From a virus: DNA of 64,000 nt. The translations under genes were made by a program, and so were the position numbers. Shown here piece by piece: positions 24,876 through 30,873 of the stretch. Under the pieces are notes generated by a model that saw only the letters and a program-made list of their open reading frames with translations, was not told the DNA's origin and ran no database searches. The DNA is taken from IMG/VR virus record IMGVR_UViG_3300036985_003303, positions 1 to 64,000 of that record; one strand, 5' to 3'. Numbering within the stretch: position 1 is the first letter of the stretch; the number at the start of each line of letters is the position of its first letter.

Positions 24876-25367
24876 TTAAATAAACTTTTTTTTCTGTAAG
24901 AGCACTATGATTTCATTGGCTTCATTTTCCGCCCATGTTATCATCTCTTCTTCATGAGTACCCCATTGGTCATTGTATAACCTACCAGCCATGTGCATAC
25001 ACTCGTGCATCACGCAGGTGTAGACTTCATGATTACTATAGTTATTTTGTAATGAACCTATGTTTAGGAATATAAATGGTAAAGGACTCTTGTCAAGATT
25101 TTTATCTCTTGGATGGTAGTTACATAGACCGTCAATATACGATCCACCTTCAGCGATTCTATCTTCAGCTCCTGAAAGGGATAGTCCATGCATACCTGTT
25201 ACACGGTAATGTAAGAACACTTGCTTGGCATCACAACCTAGAAGTAATTCATATTGCCCGCGGTCTATACTGAGAATAGTTTCAGGCATTCTTTTTTTAG
25301 AAGTAATTGTCTTTACACAAAAGAGAATAAAGAATAGTGTTGCTAGTAATAACAGTGTTGTCTTCAT
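24876..25367 (-). CDS. Membrane-anchored zinc metallopeptidase-like protein
   Basis: 163 residues. N-terminal membrane segment LLLLATLFFILFCVKTI (residues 4-20) with no lipobox. Near residue 120, VMHECMHMAGRLYND carries HECMH (HExxH zinc motif), followed ~20 residues later by EEEMITWAENEANEI, with Glu residues placed as the third ligand of a gluzincin. Likely acts in the periplasm or outer surface. The last base of the lipoprotein frame overlaps its start. Confidence 0.78.
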   Translation of the reverse strand: MKTTLLLLATLFFILFCVKTITSKKRMPETILSIDRGQYELLLGCDAKQVFLHYRVTGMHGLSLSGAEDRIAEGGSYIDGLCNYHPRDKNLDKSPLPFIFLNIGSLQNNYSNHEVYTCVMHECMHMAGRLYNDQWGTHEEEMITWAENEANEIIVLLQKKKFI

Positions 25368-25507
25368 ATTGATTTGTTTTGTGTGTCAACTTTACCGTAT
25401 GCATCACAGTGCTGATACTTGCTGTGTGCACATGATGTTACGGCAATTAAGATTAGGGTAGCAAAAGCTGTGAGTAAAATTACTCTGGGTACAATAGTTG
25501 TTTTCAT
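25364..25507 (-). CDS. Small lipoprotein (YQHCDAYG family)
   Basis: 47 residues from ATG 25507 (MKTTIVPRVILLT). Signal peptide and lipobox VTSC, followed by the mature part CAHSKYQHCDAYG. The same Cys-x-(S/T)-x-Y-Q-H-C-D-A-Y-G pattern occurs in the lipoprotein at 28957-29193, so they are paralogues. The frame continues upstream to 25684 without a lipobox-compatible start, so the shorter start is used. Likely an outer-envelope protein, possibly for superinfection exclusion (inference). Confidence 0.75.
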   Translation of the reverse strand: MKTTIVPRVILLTAFATLILIAVTSCAHSKYQHCDAYGKVDTQNKSI

Positions 25508-26171
25508 TTGTCTAAAGGTTTTTAAAATGAAGTGAATAAAAAAAAGATTTTGTTGATGCTCTACACTTGCAGCATATTCCGATACAAAATCTAATAAAAA
25601 TCTTGAGCAATCAATAGTGGATTCAAATGCATACTTCTTCCTTTGCTGGCCAATACATTCTAGATACTTTGGGGTTACGCACATTAGTATCCATAGTGCC
25701 GGTGACTGGTTACACCTTTTTTGTTTGCATGATAAGCGGGTAGTTCAAATCCCTAGGTACTTCGACACTGAGAACTATGATTGCGTCTGTTAAGAATAAA
25801 ATATGAGGGACTACCCCTCTGCACTCAGTTGTAAGTTCAATACTTCTCTATAACATGGAGATTTTGTTCCTGAGCAATTAAGCCTAACTCCTAGTATATT
25901 TTACCTACAACTGCTCACCCTTGGGAGAATGATTAAATGTTTCTGTACGTCCAACAAGCATGACTTGTGTTGTTTCTGTTTCTTAATCATTGTGGTTTCA
26001 CATCTTACATCCTTTCATGCGGTTAAACCCATGAGCCTTGTTAGCATTACAAGTTAACCTTCCTGTAAGAAGTCTTTATATCCACATGAGAATGGTGCAT
26101 TAAAAAATGGAAGAGCATATACGGCACCATCTCTTCCAGTATAGGTTACAAGCCCGACCTAGATGCGTAGG
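25508..26171. other. Structured intergenic region without clear genes
   Basis: About 660 bases with no convincing coding frame. It is full of inverted repeats: CAGTTGTA (25827-) with TACAACTG (25906-), AATGATTAA (25928-) with TTAATCATT (25982-) enclosing an inner CAACAAG/CTTGTGTTG hairpin, CTTGT-loop-ACAAG near 26037-26053, and GAGG...CCTC near 25806. The octamer GTTTCTGT occurs twice inside the second structure. Suggests one or more folded RNAs; strand not decided. Confidence 0.5.
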
Positions 26172-26354
26172 TCATTCAGTAGGATAATCAGGTTCATCTC
26201 TTGGATCTTCCTGGTTCTGCATAAATACATTGGCATTAACACAATCTTTGTTATTGAATACCACTACTTCCATTATATTTTTTGCTTGTTGAACTGTGAG
26301 GTCATTGAAGATTTCCACATGTCCTCTTCCGAAGTGTAAGATAACTGTCCACAT
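26172..26354 (-). CDS. Small hypothetical protein (60 aa)
   Basis: Beta-alpha-beta pattern: MWTVILHFGRGHVEIF, helix TVQQAKNIMEVV, then a polar acidic tail PRDEPDYPTE. One base separates it from the upstream membrane protein gene. Unknown. Confidence 0.65.
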   Translation of the reverse strand: MWTVILHFGRGHVEIFNDLTVQQAKNIMEVVVFNNKDCVNANVFMQNQEDPRDEPDYPTE

Positions 26355-26355
26355 A

Positions 26356-26628
26356 CTAATCTTTTTTAGGAGTATAGCTGTTTTGTGTATTGATTTCTGA
26401 AACTATTGTTTTACTTGATTTCATTGGTCTTACAGCTCTTTCATTTGTAGATACTATAGAAGAGAATACTATAGAGAGTAGAAACAAAGTTTCAAACCCT
26501 AATGTAGTAGTAGACCAAGTAGTGAAGTCTATCCAAGCGTTGTTCTTCATACCGTAAAAAAATTGCTGTAGTCCTAATGCTATGGATAGGTTGATACAGA
26601 CTTTGCTAAGAATGGTTATTGTTTTCAT
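26356..26628 (-). CDS. Small membrane protein
   Basis: 90 residues with two hydrophobic segments (SKVCINLSIALGLQQFFYG; TLGFETLFLLSIVFSSIV) and a polar Lys/Ser C-terminus. Probably inner membrane. Function unknown; part of the accessory block of envelope proteins. Confidence 0.7.
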   Translation of the reverse strand: MKTITILSKVCINLSIALGLQQFFYGMKNNAWIDFTTWSTTTLGFETLFLLSIVFSSIVSTNERAVRPMKSSKTIVSEINTQNSYTPKKD

Positions 26629-26738
26629 ATAACTATATTATTATGACTAATTAGTGATTTTGAGCCTTATGCTCTTTTAAAGATTTAGGTGGGTGGTGAT
26701 CTTACTTATGCACAAAAGAACCCATTACATATAAAAAA

Positions 26739-26773
26739 TACCCTAATCTTGTTTGTGTGATGAGATTAGGGTA
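26739..26773 (-). terminator. Rho-independent terminator
   Basis: Perfect 11-bp stem TACCCTAATCT / AGATTAGGGTA, 13-nt loop, followed on the minus strand by TTTTTTATA. Ends the unit containing the gene at 26859-27059. The surrounding 26629-26858 stretch is otherwise non-coding. Confidence 0.85.
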
Positions 26774-26858
26774 CTATAATGGCATGGTATTCTTCGCGTG
26801 TAAACAAGAATAGCCTTAATAAGCTCCTTATCAAGCCGTTATAGGGCCTTATAGGGAC

Positions 26859-27059
26859 TTAAAAGTCAACTCCTTCAGTGTATCCACACTTAGCGAGAAA
26901 TGGAGCTTCGCATGCTACTACACACTTACCCTTTTCCCATTTGGCTAGGAATTGTACTTTGTGTGTTAGTGCTTGCAGGCGAAAGTCATAGTATTCTCTG
27001 CTTGTCATTGTACATTCTACAATGAAGTTTTCTGTGTAATCTGTTTTGTTTTGTGACAT
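26859..27059 (-). CDS. Small hypothetical protein (66 aa)
   Basis: Reads MSQNKTDYTENFIVECTMTS and ends AKCGYTEGVDF; three Cys. A copy of the TACTATCAC repeat (27063-27071) lies three bases before the ATG. Terminated at 26739-26773, so it is probably a monocistronic unit. Unknown. Confidence 0.68.
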   Translation of the reverse strand: MSQNKTDYTENFIVECTMTSREYYDFRLQALTHKVQFLAKWEKGKCVVACEAPFLAKCGYTEGVDF

Positions 27060-27144
27060 TTTGTGATAGTATTTAATGAATAATTAGACACTTCCCCTTC
27101 CTGATGATAGTAACTTACCAATTTTTTGGGAGTGGTGTGAATGT

Positions 27145-27268
27145 GGGACTGTAATTTCGCGGAAGTCTGAAACGAAGAGTTTCAGCCCACGGAGTGTTGC
27201 CCGCGGCAGCGAGCCAAGGTATAGCCAGGCGCGTAGGATCTGCAAGATCCTGTTAGCCGACACCATGC
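27145..27268. ncRNA. Structured RNA-like element, copy 1
   Basis: GC-rich (unlike the AT-rich genome) and non-coding. Hairpins: CTGAAAC-GAAGA-GTTTCAG (7 bp), AGGATCT-GCA-AGATCCT (7 bp). Landmarks shared with copy 2 in the same order: GTAAT, GTCTGAA, GTTTCAGCCC/GTTCAGCCC, CGGAG, GCCC-CGGCAG, AGGCG, AGCCGACAC. About 124 nt. Strand not settled. Confidence 0.6.
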
Positions 27269-27275
27269 ATACCAT

Positions 27276-27421
27276 GGGCTAGTAATCCCCAGGAGTCTGA
27301 ACCTGGGTTCAGCCCTCGGAGAGCAAGGGTTGCCCAACGGCAGGGCGAAGCCCTTATAAGAGTTGATCGGGAAGAAGCCCAGGCGGCAGAAACCGGAGGT
27401 TTCAATGAGCCGACACAATGC
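27276..27421. ncRNA. Structured RNA-like element, copy 2
   Basis: Diverged tandem copy (146 nt) of the element at 27145-27268. Hairpins: CCCAGG-loop-CCTGGG, GGGC-GAA-GCCC, GAAACC-GGA-GGTTTC. Base changes between copies keep the first stem paired (GAAAC/GTTTC versus CCAGG/CCTGG), which suggests selection on RNA structure. Confidence 0.6.
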
Positions 27422-27462
27422 TTTTTTGGGAGTGGGCGGGTGTGGTGATAGTAACCAAAAAA

Positions 27463-27498
27463 ATAATGCCTGTCACTCCGAAGAGCAACAGGCGTTAT
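27463..27498 (-). terminator. Rho-independent terminator
   Basis: 11-bp stem ATAATGCCTGT / ACAGGCGTTAT (one G-T pair), 14-nt loop, followed on the minus strand by TTTTTTTGG. Ends the gene at 27503-28171. Confidence 0.85.
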
Positions 27499-27502
27499 CT
27501 TA

Positions 27503-28171
27503 TTATCGCTTGCGTAATTCAGCAAGCATTGCACGAGCATCAGCAACACGGTCTTCACGGTCAAGGTTACGAATGTCCCTAACTTTCAACTTGGAAGCCT
27601 TTGCAATGCGAAGCATTTCAAGGTTGTCCTTAGCCTTGTCAAGTTTCTCCAAAGCAAGCATTGCCTGAATTGGTTCGCAGAATGACTTAGCAATAGTACC
27701 ACGCGAAGGGTTTTCTTGATTGTTGTTAGGAACCAAATAAGAACCGTTTGTAGACAACAACTTGAATGAGTCTGCACCGTGGTAGTGGAACGGAACCATG
27801 TCGCCTAACTTGATTGAACCTGAAGCGAAGCAATCAGATAAAGCAAGGTCGCCTGCAATTACAACTTTCTTATCTCCGAACTCGAAGTGAAATGAGTAAC
27901 CGTCTGAATGAACAAGTTCTAAGTCCATAGTATAGACAACAGTACCGTTAAGCGCATTGCGAGGTGTAATACCATTAGCAACTAACTCAACAGGAGCGAC
28001 AGCAGGAGCTGATTCAAGACTGATAGACAAACTTGTTGCTAAAGCAATAAGAGTGTCAACGTCCATAGCTTGCAAAGACTTTTTAGTAATACTGTTAGCT
28101 TTGCAAATAGCTTTTTGAGCAAAGATTGTTTCAACAACGTCTGCTTGAGTAAATGTGGAAGTAGTTTCCAT
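27503..28171 (-). CDS. Unknown 222-aa accessory protein
   Basis: N-terminal helical region rich in Ala/Ser, a beta-rich centre (ALNGTVVYTMDLELVHSDGY; FGDKKVVIAGDLAL) and a long charged C-terminal helix ending MLAELRKR. No recognised family. It is a single-gene unit, with its own upstream motif (28295-28317) and downstream terminator. More balanced base composition than neighbours suggests separate acquisition. Confidence 0.72.
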   Translation of the reverse strand: METTSTFTQADVVETIFAQKAICKANSITKKSLQAMDVDTLIALATSLSISLESAPAVAPVELVANGITPRNALNGTVVYTMDLELVHSDGYSFHFEFGDKKVVIAGDLALSDCFASGSIKLGDMVPFHYHGADSFKLLSTNGSYLVPNNNQENPSRGTIAKSFCEPIQAMLALEKLDKAKDNLEMLRIAKASKLKVRDIRNLDREDRVADARAMLAELRKR

Positions 28172-28294
28172 AATAAATTTTGCGTTTTATACCCGCACGG
28201 TTTTAAAAAAGGATAACACATTTATCTGTTGGCTGTGTAGACACCAATGCTTTAGCAAACTACGAAGAGTAAGACAGCCCGTAAGGGAAAAAAG

Positions 28295-28317
28295 CACCGA
28301 AGGGGTGAATTTACATT
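28295..28317 (-). promoter_or_regulatory. Conserved leader motif, copy A
   Basis: Minus strand AATGTAAATTCACCCCTTCG then GTG. Same block as at 28872-28894 and 30135-30157 (core AATGTAAAT, then CCCTKCGGT). Located ~125 bases before the ATG at 28171. Confidence 0.55.
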
Positions 28318-28483
28318 TGAGGCTGAGTACTGGTGTGTGCGAACCGCGTAGTGCCGAAGAATGAGGCTGCTCGCGGTGAGCAAGAGAGAAAGATAGAAAG
28401 AGCGCGCGCAGCGCACCGTTTGAGTGAATGATTGGGAGCTGTTGTGAATACATTTGAGGTGGGAGTGATAGTAAAAAAACAGT

Positions 28484-28503
28484 GGTATCCCCGAAGGGAC
28501 ACC
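28484..28503 (-). terminator. Rho-independent terminator (UUCG loop)
   Basis: Minus strand GGTGTCCC-TTCG-GGGATACC, 8-bp stem with a UUCG tetraloop, then ACTGTTTTTTT. Ends gene 28510-28845. Confidence 0.88.
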
Positions 28504-28509
28504 ATGTTA

Positions 28510-28845
28510 TCAACTGTTGAAGTGGTTGATTAGCCGTTGTGTTACTGCTCTGTGTACCATTGCGTGAACAGGACGTTCTACATTGTTGTTAATCATCACA
28601 AGAAAGTCAAACTTCATTGAACCGTCAGGAAGATATTGTTTGTTTAACATAGATACAGCAACATCTATGTTAAACACTTCTTCTAGTTCTTGTTCAACAT
28701 AATCTAATGGTCCGTTGTTGTATTCCTCGTATCTTTCTAAGTTGCACATTAGTTTATACATATCAGATGCAGCTGTTACTGTTGCAGCAATGTTTAGAAA
28801 TCTAGATGCAGCTGACCTACCGATAGTTGTTGTAATAAAATTCAT
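28510..28845 (-). CDS. Unknown 111-aa accessory protein
   Basis: N-terminal hydrophobic/Ala-rich helix (RSAASRFLNIAATVTAASDM), acidic middle YVEQELEEVFNIDVAVSML and a C-terminal helix VHRAVTQRLINHF. No family recognised. Monocistronic: leader motif at 28872-28894 and terminator at 28484-28503. Confidence 0.7.
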   Translation of the reverse strand: MNFITTTIGRSAASRFLNIAATVTAASDMYKLMCNLERYEEYNNGPLDYVEQELEEVFNIDVAVSMLNKQYLPDGSMKFDFLVMINNNVERPVHAMVHRAVTQRLINHFNS

Positions 28846-28871
28846 AATATAAGGGTTTTAATTAATTAATA

Positions 28872-28894
28872 GACCGCAGGGCTAGATTTACATT
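28872..28894 (-). promoter_or_regulatory. Conserved leader motif, copy C
   Basis: Minus strand AATGTAAATCTAGCCCTGCG then GTC, 27 bases before the ATG at 28845; 21 of 23 bases match the copy at 30135-30157. Preceded upstream by ACTCAAC (28908-28914), also shared with that copy, and followed by AAACCCTTA in both. Confidence 0.65.
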
Positions 28895-28934
28895 TATGCG
28901 CCTGTGTTGTGTTGAGTGATAGTAAACAAAAAAA

Positions 28935-28956
28935 GGTAAGGGCCGAAGCCCTACCC
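28935..28956 (-). terminator. Rho-independent terminator (UUCG loop)
   Basis: Minus strand GGGTAGGGC-TTCG-GCCCTTACC followed by TTTTTTTG. Immediately after the stop of the lipoprotein gene at 28957. Confidence 0.9.
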
Positions 28957-29193
28957 TTAATATCCTTCTGCATATCTTGCATCAAACATAACTTGTGTAA
29001 CCTCTTCAGGTTCTATGTTTAGATTGAATGCAACTTCATTTACATACTCTTCATTCTCTGGGTTATCCACAGAGTTGACACCATAGGCATCACAATGTTG
29101 ATAAGTAGATTTGCAAGATGCTAATGCATACAATGCTGAGAATGTTATTATTGTCCACAAAAATAACATTCCAAATCCTGATGACTTTTTCAT
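28957..29193 (-). CDS. Lipoprotein (YQHCDAYG family), longer paralogue
   Basis: 78 residues. Signal sequence MKKSSGFGMLFLWTIITFSA, lipobox LASC, then CKSTYQHCDAYG, the same motif as the 47-aa lipoprotein at 25364-25507. The C-terminal ~40 residues are acidic and helical (EVAFNLNIEPEEVTQVMF). Expected to be lipidated and envelope-associated. I recall this motif in small lipoproteins of marine Bacteroidota and their phages. Possible superinfection exclusion, unproven. Confidence 0.78.
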   Translation of the reverse strand: MKKSSGFGMLFLWTIITFSALYALASCKSTYQHCDAYGVNSVDNPENEEYVNEVAFNLNIEPEEVTQVMFDARYAEGY

Positions 29194-29199
29194 AAGCTT

Positions 29200-29349
29200 T
29201 TAATTTTTTAAGTTAATTAGTTTGTTGTTTAATGGGACTACCTTGTTAAACCAATAGTCCCGTGCAATTTTGTACCAACCTTTATCCATGTAGTGTTGGT
29301 GTTTATCTAATGCATCTTGAAGTCGCATTAGAAGTTCACGATGAGTCAT
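29200..29349 (-). CDS. Small protein (49 aa)
   Basis: Starts MTHRELLMRLQDALDKHQHY; helical, basic, with an aromatic centre (GWYKIARDYWF). Stop six bases before the lipoprotein ATG. No membrane segment. Unknown. Confidence 0.6.
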   Translation of the reverse strand: MTHRELLMRLQDALDKHQHYMDKGWYKIARDYWFNKVVPLNNKLINLKN

Positions 29350-29353
29350 GGCT

Positions 29354-29512
29354 TTAGTCTTTAAGAGTTAATACTAAAACAAAACCAAACACTGCAGACA
29401 TAATGCCTGCAAGAATTTGATTACTTAATTGTGGAGCTGTGAATGCCGTTACTCCAAAGGCAATTACTATTAGTGAGTTGAACGCAACCCACGTTATCTT
29501 TTCTGCTTTCAT
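29354..29512 (-). CDS. Tiny membrane protein (52 aa)
   Basis: Two hydrophobic segments, WVAFNSLIVIAFGVTAF and ILAGIMSAVFGFVLVLTL, separated by a short Pro/Asn turn: a predicted helical hairpin. Start overlaps the upstream stop (ATGA). Unknown function. Confidence 0.62.
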   Translation of the reverse strand: MKAEKITWVAFNSLIVIAFGVTAFTAPQLSNQILAGIMSAVFGFVLVLTLKD

Positions 29513-29652
29513 AAGCTTTTAATTTTAAAGACACCTAATTTATGTGTGCCTTGGTTTAACAATTGTTTTTTCTTCCACAAGCACAATGCTTTATTGTAGA
29601 AGTTGAATGACTCCACAACTGTAGAGCCATTCAAATACTGTAGCTGGTACAT
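29509..29652 (-). CDS. Small basic protein (47 aa)
   Basis: MYQLQYLNGSTVVESFNFYN then KALCLWKKKQLLNQG and KIKSL. Overlaps neighbours at both ends by one to four bases. Beta-hairpin plus basic helix by eye; unknown. Confidence 0.6.
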   Translation of the reverse strand: MYQLQYLNGSTVVESFNFYNKALCLWKKKQLLNQGTHKLGVFKIKSL

Positions 29653-29762
29653 TACTTCAGTCCGATTAAATCAAACATAAGTAGTGTACCTACTAACAAT
29701 ACCAAAGTAAGAGTGAGTCCTGTCCACAGAACCCACTCTTTTTGTTTTTTCAACAGTCCCAT
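29652..29762 (-). CDS. Tiny membrane peptide (36 aa)
   Basis: Basic start MGLLKKQKEW then one transmembrane segment (VLWTGLTLTLVLLVGTLLMF). Coupled start/stop with both neighbours. Confidence 0.6.
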   Translation of the reverse strand: MGLLKKQKEWVLWTGLTLTLVLLVGTLLMFDLIGLK

Positions 29763-29932
29763 TACTTGCGTGTGCAAATTATGATTGAACCTATTGTACC
29801 CCAGCCTAAAAATGACCAGTTAGCAGCCATTAATTGGTCATTGCTATTAGCAATAAACAATCCTACTAAAGACAATGTCATCATAACTAAGCATAAGATA
29901 GTTACGACTGTTGAAAGTGTTAATCTTTTCAT
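29762..29932 (-). CDS. Tiny membrane protein (56 aa)
   Basis: Two hydrophobic segments (TVVTILCLVMMTLSLVGLFI; FLGWGTIGSIIIC) with an Asn/Asp turn. Stop overlaps the next ATG (TAATG). Unknown. Confidence 0.62.
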   Translation of the reverse strand: MKRLTLSTVVTILCLVMMTLSLVGLFIANSNDQLMAANWSFLGWGTIGSIIICTRK

Positions 29933-29935
29933 AGC

Positions 29936-30106
29936 TTAGTTTTTAGAATTAAACAATGGAGAGATTATGTTAACCACCATACAAGTCAATGACAAAGTCA
30001 ATGCAGTTATGGACATAACATACTGGTCTGTTGTATCAGACTCAAGCACTTCGATAGTGCTAACGCCACTCATAACAATGAGTAGCAAAGAAAATAAATG
30101 TTTCAT
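29936..30106 (-). CDS. Tiny exported or membrane protein (56 aa)
   Basis: MKHLFSLLLIVMSGVSTIEV: signal-like N-terminus, short polar loop (LESDTTDQ), then a second hydrophobic segment SITALTLSLTCMVVNII. First gene of the six-gene cluster; the leader motif copy D lies 29 bases before its ATG. Confidence 0.62.
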   Translation of the reverse strand: MKHLFSLLLIVMSGVSTIEVLESDTTDQYVMSITALTLSLTCMVVNIISPLFNSKN

Positions 30107-30134
30107 AATAATTTTTTTTAAGGGTTTGTCATAT

Positions 30135-30157
30135 GACCGAAGGGCTAAATTTACATT
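30135..30157 (-). promoter_or_regulatory. Conserved leader motif, copy D
   Basis: Minus strand AATGTAAATTTAGCCCTTCG then GTC. Precedes the six-gene small-protein operon and sits just left of the divergent control region. Shared flanks with copy C: ACTCAAC upstream, AAACCCTTA downstream. Confidence 0.65.
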
Positions 30158-30489
30158 AAGAGGTGGTCATTCTAGTTGAGTACATACAACATCTAACCAC
30201 TCCTGGTGTGTCTGTGTCTGCTTGTCAGGACATGTGCTTCCGTGTCCTGGTGTGGTGCGAGCTTGCGAGCACAGGCTCTGCTCTCCTCTGCACAGACCTC
30301 TCTCCCCTGGAACTTTTTCTTGGATCCTGTTGTGATTTTTCTTTCGGCTTGAGATTTTATGGGGGGTAGCACCCTCCAGCTGATTGACGGGGGGATAAAG
30401 AACTAGGGATGTTCCCCACATCATTATACATTATATTTTTGATTTACCCACATCATAATACTCTCTGGATCCATATTACCCAAAATTTG
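30158..30489. other. Divergent intergenic control region
   Basis: About 330 bases between leftward and rightward genes. The 30160-30340 part is GC-rich and pyrimidine-biased on the plus strand, with a hairpin CAGGACATG ... CGTGTCCTG (30227-30250) and GTGCGAGCTTGCGAGCAC (30254-30271). Then comes the G6 element and an AT-rich promoter zone. Candidate replication origin or early promoter region; no coding seen. Confidence 0.5.
30361..30408 (+). repeat. G6-N19-GAC-G6-N9-TAGGG element, copy 1
   Basis: GGGGGG (30361-30366), 19 bases, GACGGGGGG (30386-30394), then ATAAAGAACTAGGG. Same arrangement with the same spacing at 31126-31173. Three or four G runs could form a quadruplex. Confidence 0.7.
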
Positions 30490-30497
30490 TATTTTTG
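30490..30497 (+). promoter_or_regulatory. Putative -7 promoter box TATTTTTG
   Basis: Matches Bacteroidota TAnnTTTG. Only three bases precede the ATG at 30501, so the transcript would be leaderless. Confidence 0.45.
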
Positions 30498-30500
30498 TCT

Positions 30501-30803
30501 ATGGACTATTCAAATATGTGGTGGAATGATGCTATAGAGATTCCTCTAATGGTCAAGCATATGCAGATAATAAAGCATTTTGAAAAGAAGTATGGTGTGG
30601 AAGTTAACAGAGAAATGACTTTTGTAGAATCTAAGTACATAGCAGATGCTATTACACAAATCAAATTTCTAAAAGTTCGGAAGATCATAGATACCAACAA
30701 AGCCTGTACGTTGTTTAGGCTAGTCTGCAGTACGGATCAAGAGAGTAAGCAGATGGGATTAGACCTAATGCAACAGCTCAAGGCCAAGGCTAGAAAAAAA
30801 TAA
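30501..30803 (+). CDS. Helical protein with HEAT-like motif
   Basis: 100 residues from ATG 30501 (MDYSNMWWNDAIEIP); an in-frame TTG at 30495 is less likely. Mostly helical; the C-terminus has LVCSTDQESKQMGLDLMQQL, a copy of the S-x-D-x-E motif, and a basic end KAKARKK. First rightward gene. Possibly an early regulator; function unknown. Confidence 0.75.
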   Translation: MDYSNMWWNDAIEIPLMVKHMQIIKHFEKKYGVEVNREMTFVESKYIADAITQIKFLKVRKIIDTNKACTLFRLVCSTDQESKQMGLDLMQQLKAKARKK

Positions 30804-30820
30804 GTATGAATTGTTACGGG

Positions 30821-30852
30821 TTGTATCTTTAAGAGAAAGTTTATTATATTTG
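30821..30852 (+). promoter_or_regulatory. Promoter (TTG ... TATATTTG)
   Basis: TTG (30821-30823), 21-base spacer, TATATTTG (30845-30852). Perfect Bacteroidota -33/-7 arrangement, 21 bases before the ATG at 30874. Confidence 0.7.
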
Positions 30853-30873
30853 TTTTCATAAAACAATCAGATC

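Larger units (their letters stand above)
27122..27435. repeat. 14-bp direct repeats flanking the duplicated RNA element
   Basis: TTTTTTGGGAGTGG occurs at 27122-27135 and again at 27422-27435, exactly 300 bp apart, bracketing both copies of the structured element. This could be a terminator remnant or the ends of a duplicated or mobile non-coding unit. Confidence 0.65.
28172..28509. other. GC-rich non-coding leader region
   Basis: About 340 bases upstream of the 27503-28171 gene. Contains the conserved leader motif (28295-28317), a purine/pyrimidine-asymmetric stretch (28380-28410), a GCGCGCGCAGCGC alternating segment (28401-28413), a second TACATTTGAGG (28449-28459) and the terminator of the next gene. 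No coding frame is convincing. Confidence 0.5.
27063..28925 (-). repeat. Five copies of a TTACTATCAC repeat
   Basis: On the minus strand TTACTATCAC occurs at 27445-27454, 28465-28474 and 28916-28925 (identical), with variants at 27063-27071 (last base not T) and 27105-27113 (TTACTATCA then T). The identical copies follow a hairpin terminator within ~10 bases each time, so they mark the beginning of the next transcription unit. Likely a promoter or operator element. Confidence 0.6.

Noticed and set aside
25690-25770. Possible tRNA-Cys(GCA) on the plus strand
   Set aside because: A D-arm-like GGTG-ACTGGTTA-CACC and a GCA loop exist, but the T stem does not pair and the acceptor stem fails, with extra T residues before the anticodon stem.
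27100-27170. Hammerhead ribozyme candidate (CTGATGA at 27101)
   Set aside because: CUGAUGA is present but the required stem II, GAAA core and cleavage-site arrangement are not.
28310-28460. Rightward promoters from TACATTTG on the plus strand (28312, 28449)
   Set aside because: They match TAnnTTTG, but no rightward gene follows and one copy is part of the reverse-oriented leader motif, so the match is probably incidental.
30167-30424. Minus-strand frame of 85 codons in the divergent region
   Set aside because: Low-complexity, GC-rich translation without domain character, overlapping the G6 element.
27060-30480. CRISPR array
   Set aside because: Repeats here are not regularly spaced and have no common spacer length.
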